Source: JBOGEN01 sp050743265 (lineage in GTDB: Bacteria; Actinomycetota; Actinomycetes; JBOGEN01). From it: 64,000 nucleotides of DNA. The notes beneath the pieces are model-generated. The model saw only the letters and a program-made list of their open reading frames with translations. It ran no database searches and had not been told where the DNA came from. The translations under genes were made by a program, and so were the position numbers. This document shows positions 17,302 through 25,726 of the stretch, piece by piece (within the stretch, counting starts at the first letter, position 1; each line of letters opens with the position of its first letter). The DNA lies in NCBI GenBank assembly GCA_050743265.1, contig JBOGEN010000107.1, forward strand, positions 1-64,000, in the 5' to 3' direction.

Positions 17302-18273
17302 ATGGAGTGGCGCCACACCCTGTGGCCCGAGATCCGGATGGTCTACACCGCCACGCCCAAGGTCGCCAACACGTCGGTCAAGTCGACCCTCCTCCAGTCG
17401 TTCCACCCGGAGGCACCCCGCCGGAACCCGCACGCCGAGATGCTCCCGTACCTGGAGGTTCACCCCACGGCGATCGCCAGGCGCTACCCCGACTTCCTGC
17501 ACTTCGCCGTGGCCCGCGACCCCTTCGACAGGTTCGTCTCGTTCTTCGAGGACAGGGTCAAGGGCACGGGCTTCACCGAGCGGATCCAGCGGCTCGGCTT
17601 CGACCCGACGATGGGCTTCACCGAAGCAGCCGAGCTCGCCAGCACCATCTCCGACAGGCGGGCGGATCCCCACCTGCGCTCACAGTCCTTCCTCCTCACG
17701 GACCGCCGGGGACGGCTCAGACCCCATCTCGTGCTCCGGTTCGAGCGCATGAGTCAGGACTGGAGGCTGCTCTGCGCCCTGGCCGAGCAGCAGACCGGCC
17801 ACAAGCCCGGTCCGCTCCCGCACCGGCGTGTGTCCGAACGCCGGGACATCGCGTCCTACTACGACGACGAGACGCTGGGCCTGGTCGCCGAGCGATTCCG
17901 TACGGACTTCGAGCTGCTCGGCTATCCCACGCGGCCGCTCGTCACGTCCGAGTCAGCCACCGAGGACGCCGACCCAGCCGGCCACGCACTCCTGCAGGCC
18001 CTCGCGGCCGGCGGCAGCACCGTGCTCGACCTGAGTGCACCGTCCCGGAGCCGAGCGGTCGCCGTCGAGGCAGGGGGCGGGTACTACCTCGGGGTGGTGA
18101 GCGGTTCGGCCGTCGGGCAGCTGACCGACGTCCGTGTCCTGAAGGACGGGCGAGTTCCCGACTCGGCGTTCGACGTGCTCGTGGTCAACGGGCGCGACGC
18201 ACGTCTGTTCGGCACGTATCGGTGGCTCCGCGCGAGATTCGCGTCCAGTGGGCGCACCGTCATCACCGTCTGA
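17302..18273 (+). CDS. sulfotransferase family protein
   Basis: 323 aa. MVYTATPKVANTSVKSTLL is the 5'-phosphosulfate loop and FLHFAVARDPFDRFVSFFED the 3'-phosphate motif of PAPS-dependent sulfotransferases of the carbohydrate (Sulfotransfer_2) type. LVLRFERMSQDW is the usual third block. The catalytic domain fills residues 1-215; a further ~105 residues (ALLQALAAGGSTVLDLSAP..., GGYYLGVVSGSAVGQLTDV) form an unfamiliar C-terminal extension. The enzyme probably sulfates a sugar of the surface polymer made by this cluster. Confidence 0.8.
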   Translation: MEWRHTLWPEIRMVYTATPKVANTSVKSTLLQSFHPEAPRRNPHAEMLPYLEVHPTAIARRYPDFLHFAVARDPFDRFVSFFEDRVKGTGFTERIQRLGFDPTMGFTEAAELASTISDRRADPHLRSQSFLLTDRRGRLRPHLVLRFERMSQDWRLLCALAEQQTGHKPGPLPHRRVSERRDIASYYDDETLGLVAERFRTDFELLGYPTRPLVTSESATEDADPAGHALLQALAAGGSTVLDLSAPSRSRAVAVEAGGGYYLGVVSGSAVGQLTDVRVLKDGRVPDSAFDVLVVNGRDARLFGTYRWLRARFASSGRTVITV

Positions 18274-18312
18274 GCTGCGTCACCCGACCACCGCGAGGAG
18301 GCCTTGGAGCAG

Positions 18313-19188
18313 ATGCGGATCCACGTCCACGTCGGCGTGCACAAGACGGCTACGACGTACGTCCAGGGAGTGCTGCGACACAACCTCATGGCGCTCAACG
18401 AGGCCGGCGTCGGGTACGTGCCGATGGGCACGCTCCGCCGGTGGGTCACCCGCCAGCTCATGGCGTATCACCCCGAAGACTTCGAGATCGAGCAGCACCT
18501 CGACCGGTTCTTCCCCCACGGTGTGCCCGACCAGGTCACAGGTCTCGTCCTCTCGGACGAGAACCTGCTCGGTGACTGCCAGACCTTCGTCCGCACCGGC
18601 TGCCCGTACCCACGGCTGGAGGACCGGCTCGGGCAGCTCGGCCGCCTGCTGTCCGGGCACGAGGTGTCGCTGTTCTGTGCCATTCGTGGGTACGAGTCGT
18701 TTCCTGCCTCGGCCTACTGCGAGGGCATGCGTCACGCGGGATTCGTTCCCTTCACCGAGTTCGAGAGCCGGATCGACTGGCAGGCGTTGCACTGGCCGGT
18801 GATCCTCGAGCGCATGGAGCGGGCGCTGCGCCCCACGGAGCTCAGGGTCTGGCGGCTGGAGGACTTCCGCGGCCACGCCGGCCAGATCACCTCCGACCTC
18901 GCGTTCGGCCAGCGTCTGCTGATGGCGGTCGACACCCGGCGAGCAGAGCGCCAGTCCTTCTCGCACCTCGCGGTCGACGCCCTGCACGCCGTGGCCGAAC
19001 GCCTTGGCCAGGACGTCGCATCAGAACTCGTGCGCCCGGTCAGCGACGCCCTGCCGAAGGGTCCTGACCGGCCGGCCTTCACTCCCTGGACCGGGGACCG
19101 GGTCGAGCGCCTTCGGGCGCGTTACGCCGAGAACTGCCGGGCCATCCCCCGGCACCGCTGGGTGGTCCCGCCGTCCTCTCACGGCTGA
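18313..19188 (+). CDS. putative sulfotransferase
   Basis: 291 aa. IHVHVGVHKTATTYVQGVL at the N-terminus is a PAPS-binding P-loop of the GxHKTGTT type used by bacterial sulfotransferases. FCAIRGYESFPASAYCEGM corresponds to the 3'-phosphate motif (R...S/P). The rest is poorly conserved. A TTG three codons upstream is an alternative start; I prefer the ATG preceded by GGAGCAG. The last ~110 bp overlap the 3' end of the converging polysialyltransferase-like gene. Confidence 0.7.
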   Translation: MRIHVHVGVHKTATTYVQGVLRHNLMALNEAGVGYVPMGTLRRWVTRQLMAYHPEDFEIEQHLDRFFPHGVPDQVTGLVLSDENLLGDCQTFVRTGCPYPRLEDRLGQLGRLLSGHEVSLFCAIRGYESFPASAYCEGMRHAGFVPFTEFESRIDWQALHWPVILERMERALRPTELRVWRLEDFRGHAGQITSDLAFGQRLLMAVDTRRAERQSFSHLAVDALHAVAERLGQDVASELVRPVSDALPKGPDRPAFTPWTGDRVERLRARYAENCRAIPRHRWVVPPSSHG

Positions 19189-20539
19189 GGCGGCGAGCGA
19201 GTCTGCCGCCGACGCGGCGCGCCCGGGCGGCAAGGCGGTACGACGTGGACGCCACGCGCATCAGGGGGCGACCCGCGCCGAACAGTCCCAGGAGAAGCAC
19301 CTGGTCGCGCCCGATGTAGGGTCGCGCAGCCTCCTCACCCTGCTGCCGTACGAGGCTCTCGGCGTCCTCGCGGAGCCAGGGGTAGAGGGTCGGCTGCATG
19401 CAGTACGCCACCGCGCTGACGAGCCGCTGGCCTTCGCCGGACACCTGGCCGGGGGCCACGTACGGCTCGCTGATCCCCTCCGACGTCAGACGAGGCAGGA
19501 GAGCGTGCACGACCGTGGCCGGGATCCGGTTGCTGTTGGGGTATGGCGCGAGACGCCCGAGGACGACGTCCGCACCGTAGGACGCGGCCGTCAGGCCATA
19601 GAGCTGGGCAGCCGTCGCCGCACCCGTGGAGAAGCAGGTCGAGACCAGCGTCGGGAGCAGCGTGTCGTAGAGGACCTCGGCGGGTGCCGGTGCCGTGCTG
19701 ACCTTGACGGTCACGCCCGCCTCCCGCGCGCCCTCGACCAGGCGCCTCACCGACGTGGGAGCCGCAGCCGGATGGGGCTTGAAGATCACCGGCCCCTGAC
19801 GCACACGCCCCGTGCGCACGAGGAGGTCATGGTGGAGCCGAGCCTCCTCGGCTTCGCTGAGGACTCCAAGCGCGGAGAGGTACTGCCCGAGCACGACGGA
19901 GGCCGCCCCCCGCAGCCCGCGCAACTCGTCCTCGACCAGCGGTGCACATTCCGCCGCCACCTCTGCCAGCACGGCACGCAGCGGCGCGGGATCGACGCAC
20001 CGTGACGGCACCCGGAACTCGCTGAGAAGCACCGGCGTGAGACCCGGCACCAGGTCCACGTGCATGAGCTGCTCGACTCTCGTCCCCACGGACATGGGGA
20101 GCCTGTTGCGCGTGGGGCCGTAGGTCATGAGGCCGTCGGAGACGACGTGGAGCGGGCTGTCGGGGAACAGCGCCGCCAGGGCCAGAGCGGGGTTGACCTG
20201 GATCGCCTCGACGACGAGTGCGGGGTCCTCCGTGCCCAACCCCCAGTGCTCACGGAGCAGCCGCTGCAGGAGCAGGGCGTCGTCGGAGTGCGGCGACCAC
20301 TCGTGTGCGTGGTACGGGTAGATGAGGTCGTTCCACGAGAGCACCTCGTCGAAGCGCTTGAGCAGCGCACCGAACCCCGGTGACTCGTCCAGCGCCGGCT
20401 GCGTCTCCGGCGCGTACGCGCTCGAGTAGAGCACGAGCACCCTGCTCTGGGGGCGGCCCTCGTCGAACCGTCCCTCGTCGATCGCCGCCGCCATCGTCGC
20501 GACGGTGAGGGAGGTGCTGGCGAGGAAGATCTGGGTCAC
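19079..20539 (-). CDS. alpha-2,8-polysialyltransferase family protein
   Basis: 486 aa. QIFLASTSLTVATMAAAI opens like bacterial polysialyltransferases; the family motifs follow in order: LHVVSDGLMTYGPTRN (the D/E-D-G block), VIFKPHPAAAP (the HP motif binding CMP) and LVSTCFSTGAATAA (the S-T/S-G block). Such GT-B enzymes add nonulosonic acid units to an acceptor. The last ~37 codons (Arg/Gly/Pro rich) lie antisense to the end of the sulfotransferase gene, so the natural stop may have been lost. GTG start overlapping the stop of the GT2 gene indicates translational coupling. Confidence 0.75.
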   Translation of the reverse strand: MTQIFLASTSLTVATMAAAIDEGRFDEGRPQSRVLVLYSSAYAPETQPALDESPGFGALLKRFDEVLSWNDLIYPYHAHEWSPHSDDALLLQRLLREHWGLGTEDPALVVEAIQVNPALALAALFPDSPLHVVSDGLMTYGPTRNRLPMSVGTRVEQLMHVDLVPGLTPVLLSEFRVPSRCVDPAPLRAVLAEVAAECAPLVEDELRGLRGAASVVLGQYLSALGVLSEAEEARLHHDLLVRTGRVRQGPVIFKPHPAAAPTSVRRLVEGAREAGVTVKVSTAPAPAEVLYDTLLPTLVSTCFSTGAATAAQLYGLTAASYGADVVLGRLAPYPNSNRIPATVVHALLPRLTSEGISEPYVAPGQVSGEGQRLVSAVAYCMQPTLYPWLREDAESLVRQQGEEAARPYIGRDQVLLLGLFGAGRPLMRVASTSYRLAARARRVGGRLARRLSRERTAGPPSGAGGWPGSSRRNAPEGARPGPRSRE

Positions 20540-21513
20540 AGCGGCATCCTCATGACGTTCGGGAGGCCCAGCCGCAGCAGGTCCAGAGCCCGGCCCCGGC
20601 GGCCCATCCCCGAGAGCACCGACGCGCGGAGCCCCGCGTCCACCCGTCTCAGTGACTGGCGCGCGAGCCGGTGGTGCTCGTGGCGGAGTCCTGCCGTCAT
20701 GCGCTTCTCGTGACGCAGGTGGTGGGCCATCACGCTGAAGTACGAACGCAACGCCTTGGGCAGCAGGACGTCGGCCTCGGGGTCCGCGGCGGCCTCGGCC
20801 AGGACGATCTCGAAGCTGCGGATGTAGTCGAGCTGGCGGCGGTCACCGATCTGGGTGAGCGAGCTGGAAACGCCTCGCCGGTACATGTGACCCAGCACCG
20901 ATGCCACGCCGTACGACTCGGCGCGGCGGTGCAGTCGCCACACCCACGGTCGGTCCTCGGCCGTGTGCAGGCCCGAGTCGAAGCGGAGCAGGCCGCCGTC
21001 GAGCAGTCTGCGGTCGAACACCCCTGCCCACGCGTACGCGTAGTCGACCATCGTGGTCTCGGTGGCCGGGTTGATCGACGAGCGGGGGTCGAGCGGGCGG
21101 TTCCTGCGCCCCTCCGGAGCCCGCGACACCACCCGGCGTTTGTCGAGGACCTTCACGTGGTCGACCCGGACGAAGTCGACACCCAGGCGTTCTATCGCGT
21201 GGACCATGCCGTCGAGCGTGCCCGGGGCCAGCCAGTCGTCCCCGTCAAGGAACGCGATGTAGCGTCCCTCGGCGCGGTCAAGGCCGTCGTTACGTGCGCC
21301 GGCGAGGCCGTGGGCCTGCGCGTTGCGAACCACCTCTAGGCCGGGAACCCGGCCGCGGAACGACTCGACGATCTCGGGAGTGTCGTCGCTCGAGGCGTCG
21401 TCGACGAGGATGACCTGGTCGTCGTGGCCGACGTTGCGCGCGAGGCTGGTCAGGCACGGGGCGATGTAGGGCGCCACGTCGCGGACGGGAACGACGAGCG
21501 TCAGGCGGGTCAC
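20536..21513 (-). CDS. family 2 glycosyltransferase
   Basis: 325 aa. LTLVVPVRDVAPYIAPCLTS, VILVDDASSDDTPEIVESF and GRYIAFLDGDDWLAPGTL are the GT-A nucleotide-sugar motifs, with the metal-binding DxD as DGDD. The C-terminal half (EDRPWVWRLHRRAESYG, SYFSVMAHHLRHEKR) resembles transferases of capsule or teichoic-type polymer clusters. GTG was chosen because it lies just after the synthase stop; a much longer upstream reading would run antisense-like through the synthase gene. It is embedded in the run NeuA-HAD, NeuB, GT2, polysialyltransferase, all minus strand and overlapping or nearly so. Confidence 0.85.
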   Translation of the reverse strand: MTRLTLVVPVRDVAPYIAPCLTSLARNVGHDDQVILVDDASSDDTPEIVESFRGRVPGLEVVRNAQAHGLAGARNDGLDRAEGRYIAFLDGDDWLAPGTLDGMVHAIERLGVDFVRVDHVKVLDKRRVVSRAPEGRRNRPLDPRSSINPATETTMVDYAYAWAGVFDRRLLDGGLLRFDSGLHTAEDRPWVWRLHRRAESYGVASVLGHMYRRGVSSSLTQIGDRRQLDYIRSFEIVLAEAAADPEADVLLPKALRSYFSVMAHHLRHEKRMTAGLRHEHHRLARQSLRRVDAGLRASVLSGMGRRGRALDLLRLGLPNVMRMPL

Positions 21514-21515
21514 GG

Positions 21516-22400
21516 TCAGGAAACCCGCCGCAGCTTCTGCATGGGCCCGAACTCGGACTCGTACACCTGCTTGACGCCGTCGCCCAGCGCCCTCTCGATG
21601 ACGCGGATGTCCCGCACGAGTCGCATGAGCCCGGGGGGCTCCACCGAGGCGGCCTGGTCCGAACCCCACATGGCGCGGTCGAGGGTGATGTGGCGCTCGA
21701 CGAGGCACGCGCCCATGCCCACCGCGGCCAGCGTCCCCTGCAACCCGGTCTCGTGGCCGGAGTACCCCACCGGGACACCGAACTCGGCGCCCAGGGTGTG
21801 GATCATGCGCAGGTTCAGCTCGTGCGGGGGGCACGGGTACGTGCTGGTGGAGTGCGTGAGGACGCAGCGGTCCTTCGGCACGAGGTCGACGGCCGCGCGG
21901 ATCTGCTCCATGGTCGACATCCCCGTCGACAGGATCAGCGCGCCCGGCTCCTGGGCCTTCCGCTTGATCAGCGCGTGGTCGGTGATGCACGCACTTGCCA
22001 CCTTGTACGCTGGGACGCTGAACTCGCTGATGAAGTCCACGGACGGCTCGTCCCAGCAGGAGGCGAACCAGGTCATCCCCGTCTGCCGGCAGTACGCGTC
22101 GACCTCGGCGTACCCGTCGTGGTCGAACTCCACCTGGTGCCGGTACTCCAGGTAGGTCATCCGGCCCCACGGGGTCTCCCGCTCGATGTCCCACTGCTCC
22201 GGTGGCACGCAGATCTCTGGCGTCCGCTTCTGGAACTTCACCGCGTCGCACCCCGCGAGGCGTGCAGTGTCGATCAGCTGCTTGGCGACGGCGAGGTCAC
22301 CGTTGTGGTTGATTCCGATCTCTGCGACGACGCAGACCGGGTGACCTGGTCCGACGAGCGAGTCGCCGATCCGGACGGCATCGAAGGTTGCCTGTGCCAT
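21516..22400 (-). CDS. neuB: N-acetylneuraminate (nonulosonate) synthase, lacking SAF domain
   Basis: 294 aa. CVVAEIGINHNGDLAVAKQLID, DAVKFQKRTPE, LILSTGMSTMEQI, THSTSTYPCPPHELNLRMI, VGYSGHE and VERHITLDRAMWGSDQAAS are the NeuB TIM-barrel signatures; the enzyme condenses phosphoenolpyruvate with a mannose-type aldose or its phosphate to a nine-carbon nonulosonic acid. Usual length is about 346 aa because of a C-terminal antifreeze-like (SAF) domain; here the protein ends right after the barrel (QKLRRVS). The start has GGAAGGGAA upstream. No NeuC epimerase is nearby, so the sugar may be made from another aldose (for example Kdn), which is inference. Confidence 0.88.
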   Translation of the reverse strand: MAQATFDAVRIGDSLVGPGHPVCVVAEIGINHNGDLAVAKQLIDTARLAGCDAVKFQKRTPEICVPPEQWDIERETPWGRMTYLEYRHQVEFDHDGYAEVDAYCRQTGMTWFASCWDEPSVDFISEFSVPAYKVASACITDHALIKRKAQEPGALILSTGMSTMEQIRAAVDLVPKDRCVLTHSTSTYPCPPHELNLRMIHTLGAEFGVPVGYSGHETGLQGTLAAVGMGACLVERHITLDRAMWGSDQAASVEPPGLMRLVRDIRVIERALGDGVKQVYESEFGPMQKLRRVS

Positions 22401-23692
22401 ATCGAGTTCCCTTCCGGTGAAACGAGCGAGTCAGGGTCGGGTGTGGGAGTGGTCGCCGTGTCGCCGCCTGCGGGCGCGTACAGGGGAAGCAGCAGGTCGC
22501 ACAGCTCGCGCAGCGCACCGTTGCCTCCGTCCCGGCGGAGGACGAGGTCGCAGGCGGCCAGGGCCTCGCGTGCGGCGTCGGCGACCGCCACCGACGTTCC
22601 GGCGGCCGCCATGCACTCCAGGTCGTTCACGTCGTTGCCGACGAACCAGACGTCATCGAGGGGGACCGACGACTCGACGGCCAGCCGGTGCAGCGCCTCG
22701 GCCTTCGCGTCCCGGAGACCCTGGACGCATTCGAGGCCGAGCTTCGCGCATCGTGCCCCGACCACCGGGTTCACCTCACTGGACAGGACCACGATGCGCA
22801 CGTGCTCACGGAGGCGGGCCAGTCCGTGCCCGTCTCCGCGGTGGCAGATGACAGCCTCCCGCCCGTCCTGGTCCACGACGACGCGGTTGTCGGTGAACAC
22901 CCCGTCGAAGTCGAGGAGGAGCAGGCGCGGCGGGGAAAGGTGGGCGGGCAGCCGCCGCTCGACGAGACCTGCTGCGGCGCGGACAAGAGCAAGGTCCTCG
23001 GGTGTGTCGATCTCAGGCAGGTGCGGGACGTCGACCGCCACCCCCTCCACGCGCCCATGGAACCGGGTCCCGGTCCGCCACAGACCGCCGACGGTGAAGG
23101 CGTAGACGCCGCCGTTCTCGAGCAGCTGCGGGGAGACGTCCTGGCGGCGTGCTCGGGGGAGTGACGCATCGTGGTTGACGCCCTCCGATCCGTCCGCCGT
23201 GGCACTCCAGAGGAACCCGTGGAAGGGCGCGGCCGAGAAGGCGCTGTCCGCGGTACCGGTGAGGACGGGTTCGAGCACCGCGTCGATGTGTGCCCCGGTG
23301 GTGGAGGTGGTGGTGCACTGCAGAAGTGCAACGAACCACGGCGTGAGCCCGTCCGCGTACAGGGTGTCCACCGCGTGACGCACCGCGTCTTCACTGCTGC
23401 TCTCGTCCCCCGAGATGGTGGAGGGGCGCGTGATCACGGTCGCGCCGACTCGCGCTGCCTCCTTGGCGATCGCCGGCTCGTCCGTGCTGACGACGACGAG
23501 TTCGATCGAGGCCGCCTCCCGGGCGGCGAGCACCGTGTGTGCCACCAGGCTCAACCCGCCGACGGTGGCGAGGTTCTTGCCCGGCACTCCCTTGGAGCCG
23601 CCCCGCGCGGGGATGACCGCCACGGTGGTCACGGCGTCCGCGTGCGGCGTCTGTGCTGGGGAGGTGCCGTCCCACGGCTGACGTACTGGCAC
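22274..23692 (-). CDS. neuA: CMP-nonulosonate cytidylyltransferase fused to HAD phosphatase
   Basis: 472 aa. Residues ~20-245 are a CMP-sialic acid synthetase: VAVIPARGGSKGVPGKNL, STDEPAIAKEA, SSSEDAVRHAVDTL, LLQCTTTSTTGAHID, EIDTPEDLALV. Residues ~255-425 are a KdsC-type HAD phosphatase: LLLLDFDGVFTDNRV (nucleophile DxD), VVLSSEVNP, KAEALHRL, WFVGNDVNDLECM. Animal CMP-sialate synthetases have the same order. The HAD part could dephosphorylate a 9-phosphate intermediate before activation. GTG start has GAAGGGA at good spacing. The C-terminal ~43 residues read through the neuB start in a different frame (127-bp overlap), which is unusual. Confidence 0.85.
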   Translation of the reverse strand: MPVRQPWDGTSPAQTPHADAVTTVAVIPARGGSKGVPGKNLATVGGLSLVAHTVLAAREAASIELVVVSTDEPAIAKEAARVGATVITRPSTISGDESSSEDAVRHAVDTLYADGLTPWFVALLQCTTTSTTGAHIDAVLEPVLTGTADSAFSAAPFHGFLWSATADGSEGVNHDASLPRARRQDVSPQLLENGGVYAFTVGGLWRTGTRFHGRVEGVAVDVPHLPEIDTPEDLALVRAAAGLVERRLPAHLSPPRLLLLDFDGVFTDNRVVVDQDGREAVICHRGDGHGLARLREHVRIVVLSSEVNPVVGARCAKLGLECVQGLRDAKAEALHRLAVESSVPLDDVWFVGNDVNDLECMAAAGTSVAVADAAREALAACDLVLRRDGGNGALRELCDLLLPLYAPAGGDTATTPTPDPDSLVSPEGNSIWHRQPSMPSGSATRSSDQVTRSASSQRSESTTTVTSPSPSS

Positions 23693-23855
23693 ACCCGTCC
23701 CTTCTTCGCGGAGCCGACTGGTTCAGACACTGGCGAAGCCAGGTCGACGCCGCGTGAACGGACGGGGACCGCCCGGCCAGCAGCACATTCACAGTGAGAA
23801 GCCCGCGCCCCGTGCGGATCTTGGGGGAGTCCCACGGGTCGGCACACTGGGCCCT

Positions 23856-25334
23856 ATGGCTTCTCCGCATACCCGGGCATTCGTGGTGCTGGACGGGCGC
23901 GCGCTGACGTGTGAGTCGGTGGCGCGGATCGCTCGCACGGACGTCTCGCTGAGGCTGGACTCGAATGCGCGGCGGCGGGCGGAGGAGTCCTGGTCACTGG
24001 CCCGGCGGCGGGCCAGCGAACGTCCCGTGTACGGGCGGACGACCGGGGTCGGGGCCAACCGGGTCGAGGTGGCCGGTGAGGGGGACCTCCCCGGTCACGG
24101 GTTGCGGCTGTTGAACAGCCACGCCGGGGGCATGGGGCCGCTCGTGTCGGACGAGCTGGCCCGCGCGATGCTCGCCGTCCGGCTCAATCAGCTCGCGGCC
24201 GGTGGCGCGGGCCTGTCCCCGGCGATCCTGGAGGGGCTGGCGGCCGCGCTCAGCGCGGGCGCGGTGCCCGCCGTGCATCGCTACGGCGCGATCGGCACCG
24301 GTGACTTGACGGCGCTGGCGGAGACGGCCCTCACGCTCTCGGGGGCCCGCCCGTGGCGGCGCGGGCTGGTCGATCCGGTGACGTTCGGGACCGGTGACGC
24401 GCTGGCCTTCCTGAGCAGCAACGCGCTGACCGTCGCCGAGGCGGCGTTGGGCTGCGTGGAGCTGGCCCGCCTGGTGGAGGCCACCCAGGTGGTCACCGCG
24501 TTGTCCTTCGTGGCGCTGAGTGGGTCGTGGGAGGCGTTAGCCCCGCAGGTGCACGCCGCCCGTCCGCACCCGGGCCAGGTGGCCTGCGCGGCGACGATGC
24601 GCCGGCTGCTCGGCCTGGACGAGGCGGTTGACGCGTTCGCGCCGGGGCGTCTGCAGGATCCGTTCGGCTTGAGGGTCTTCCCGCAGATGCACGGGCCCGC
24701 CCTCGACGCCCTGGCCGCGCTGGACCGCGTCCTCACGGTGGAGATCAACGCCGCCACCGAGAACCCGCTGGTGTCGTTGGAGGCCGATGACGTCCTCCAC
24801 CACGGGAACTTCCACCTCGCCGCGCTCACGCTGGCCCTCGACCAGGCGCACGCCGCGGCGCACCACACCGCCCAGCTGTCCGTGGCCCGGCTGGGCGACC
24901 TCGTCGAGCCGCAGTTCACCGGCCAGCCTGCGTTCCTGGCGGGAGGCCCCTCGGGCAGCTCCGGGGTCATGATCCTCGAGTACCTGGCCCACGACGCGCT
25001 CGCTCAGATGCGCTCGGCATTGACACCTCTGACCACCGGGACGGTCGTGATCTCACGTGGCCTCGAGGACCACGCCAGCTTCGCCAGCCAGGCGGCACGA
25101 CAGACCGAGTCCACGGTGGCTGCCTTCCGCATCGTCCTCGGGTGCGAGCTCGTCGCGGCCGTCCGGGCCCTGCGCATGCAGCGACGCGACCTTCCCGACG
25201 TGCCCGTGCGTGCCGCCTTCGAGCGTGCGGCCGCGGCCCTGCCCGCAGACCTCTCGGACCGTCCCCTCGGTGATGACGTCGAAATGGCCGGGTCCCTGCT
25301 CCCGGCACTCGCCGACCTCGCCGCGCCCGGCTGA
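23856..25334 (+). CDS. HAL/PAL-family aromatic amino acid lyase with altered MIO motif
   Basis: 492 aa, normal for the family. Conserved landmarks are VYGRTTGVGANR (catalytic Tyr near residue 59), LNSHAGGMGP, RLNQLAAGGAGLS, FLSSNALT, RLQDPFGLRVFPQ (Gln-Asp block), NAATENPL and VISRGLEDHASFASQA. The normal Ala-Ser-Gly triad that cyclises to the MIO electrophile (GSVGASGDL) is here GAIGTGDL at 144-151, so Gly-Thr-Gly replaces Ala-Ser-Gly with one residue fewer before it. Whether MIO forms is uncertain; the enzyme may be a mutase, a lyase with a modified prosthetic group, or inactive. It stands alone without hut genes. Confidence 0.8.
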   Translation: MASPHTRAFVVLDGRALTCESVARIARTDVSLRLDSNARRRAEESWSLARRRASERPVYGRTTGVGANRVEVAGEGDLPGHGLRLLNSHAGGMGPLVSDELARAMLAVRLNQLAAGGAGLSPAILEGLAAALSAGAVPAVHRYGAIGTGDLTALAETALTLSGARPWRRGLVDPVTFGTGDALAFLSSNALTVAEAALGCVELARLVEATQVVTALSFVALSGSWEALAPQVHAARPHPGQVACAATMRRLLGLDEAVDAFAPGRLQDPFGLRVFPQMHGPALDALAALDRVLTVEINAATENPLVSLEADDVLHHGNFHLAALTLALDQAHAAAHHTAQLSVARLGDLVEPQFTGQPAFLAGGPSGSSGVMILEYLAHDALAQMRSALTPLTTGTVVISRGLEDHASFASQAARQTESTVAAFRIVLGCELVAAVRALRMQRRDLPDVPVRAAFERAAAALPADLSDRPLGDDVEMAGSLLPALADLAAPG

Positions 25335-25367
25335 CGCCGGCCATCGGCGCAACGTGGCCGCCCTGGG

Positions 25368-25592
25368 TCAGAGGATCGCACCGCGGGGGGCGATCTCGAG
25401 GGCGGTGACACCCCGGCCGTAGAGCACGAGGAGCCGGTCGCCGTGCTGGGTGCGGAGTGCGCCGGAGTCTTCGGCGAGCATCGCGACGACGTGATCAATG
25501 GCCTGCTCGGGCTCGCCGGCCGAGGGGTCGTCGTACGTGACGTCGAGGCGGTCGCCGTTGACCAAGCGGACACGCAACACGATCTCTGCCAT
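25368..25592 (-). CDS. small hypothetical protein
   Basis: 74 aa with a strong ribosome-binding site (GGAGG). MAEIVLRVRLVNGDRLDVTY and DRLLVLYGRGVTALEIAP suggest a compact beta-rich fold with a helix between (AIDHVVAMLAEDSGAL), a little like a ubiquitin-type or PH-type roll. No Cys, no signal. It converges on the lyase gene. Not recognised. Confidence 0.6.
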   Translation of the reverse strand: MAEIVLRVRLVNGDRLDVTYDDPSAGEPEQAIDHVVAMLAEDSGALRTQHGDRLLVLYGRGVTALEIAPRGAIL

Positions 25593-25726
25593 AGCCGACC
25601 TCCTGGAATCGCCGGCGGCGTCACGCCGGAGCCTACGTGGGAGTGTGACGGGCCTGACCGTTCCGATGCCGATATGCGTTCCCCCTTGGGGTGTTGCCGT
25701 GTCGGCTGGGTGCCGATGGCTACCGC

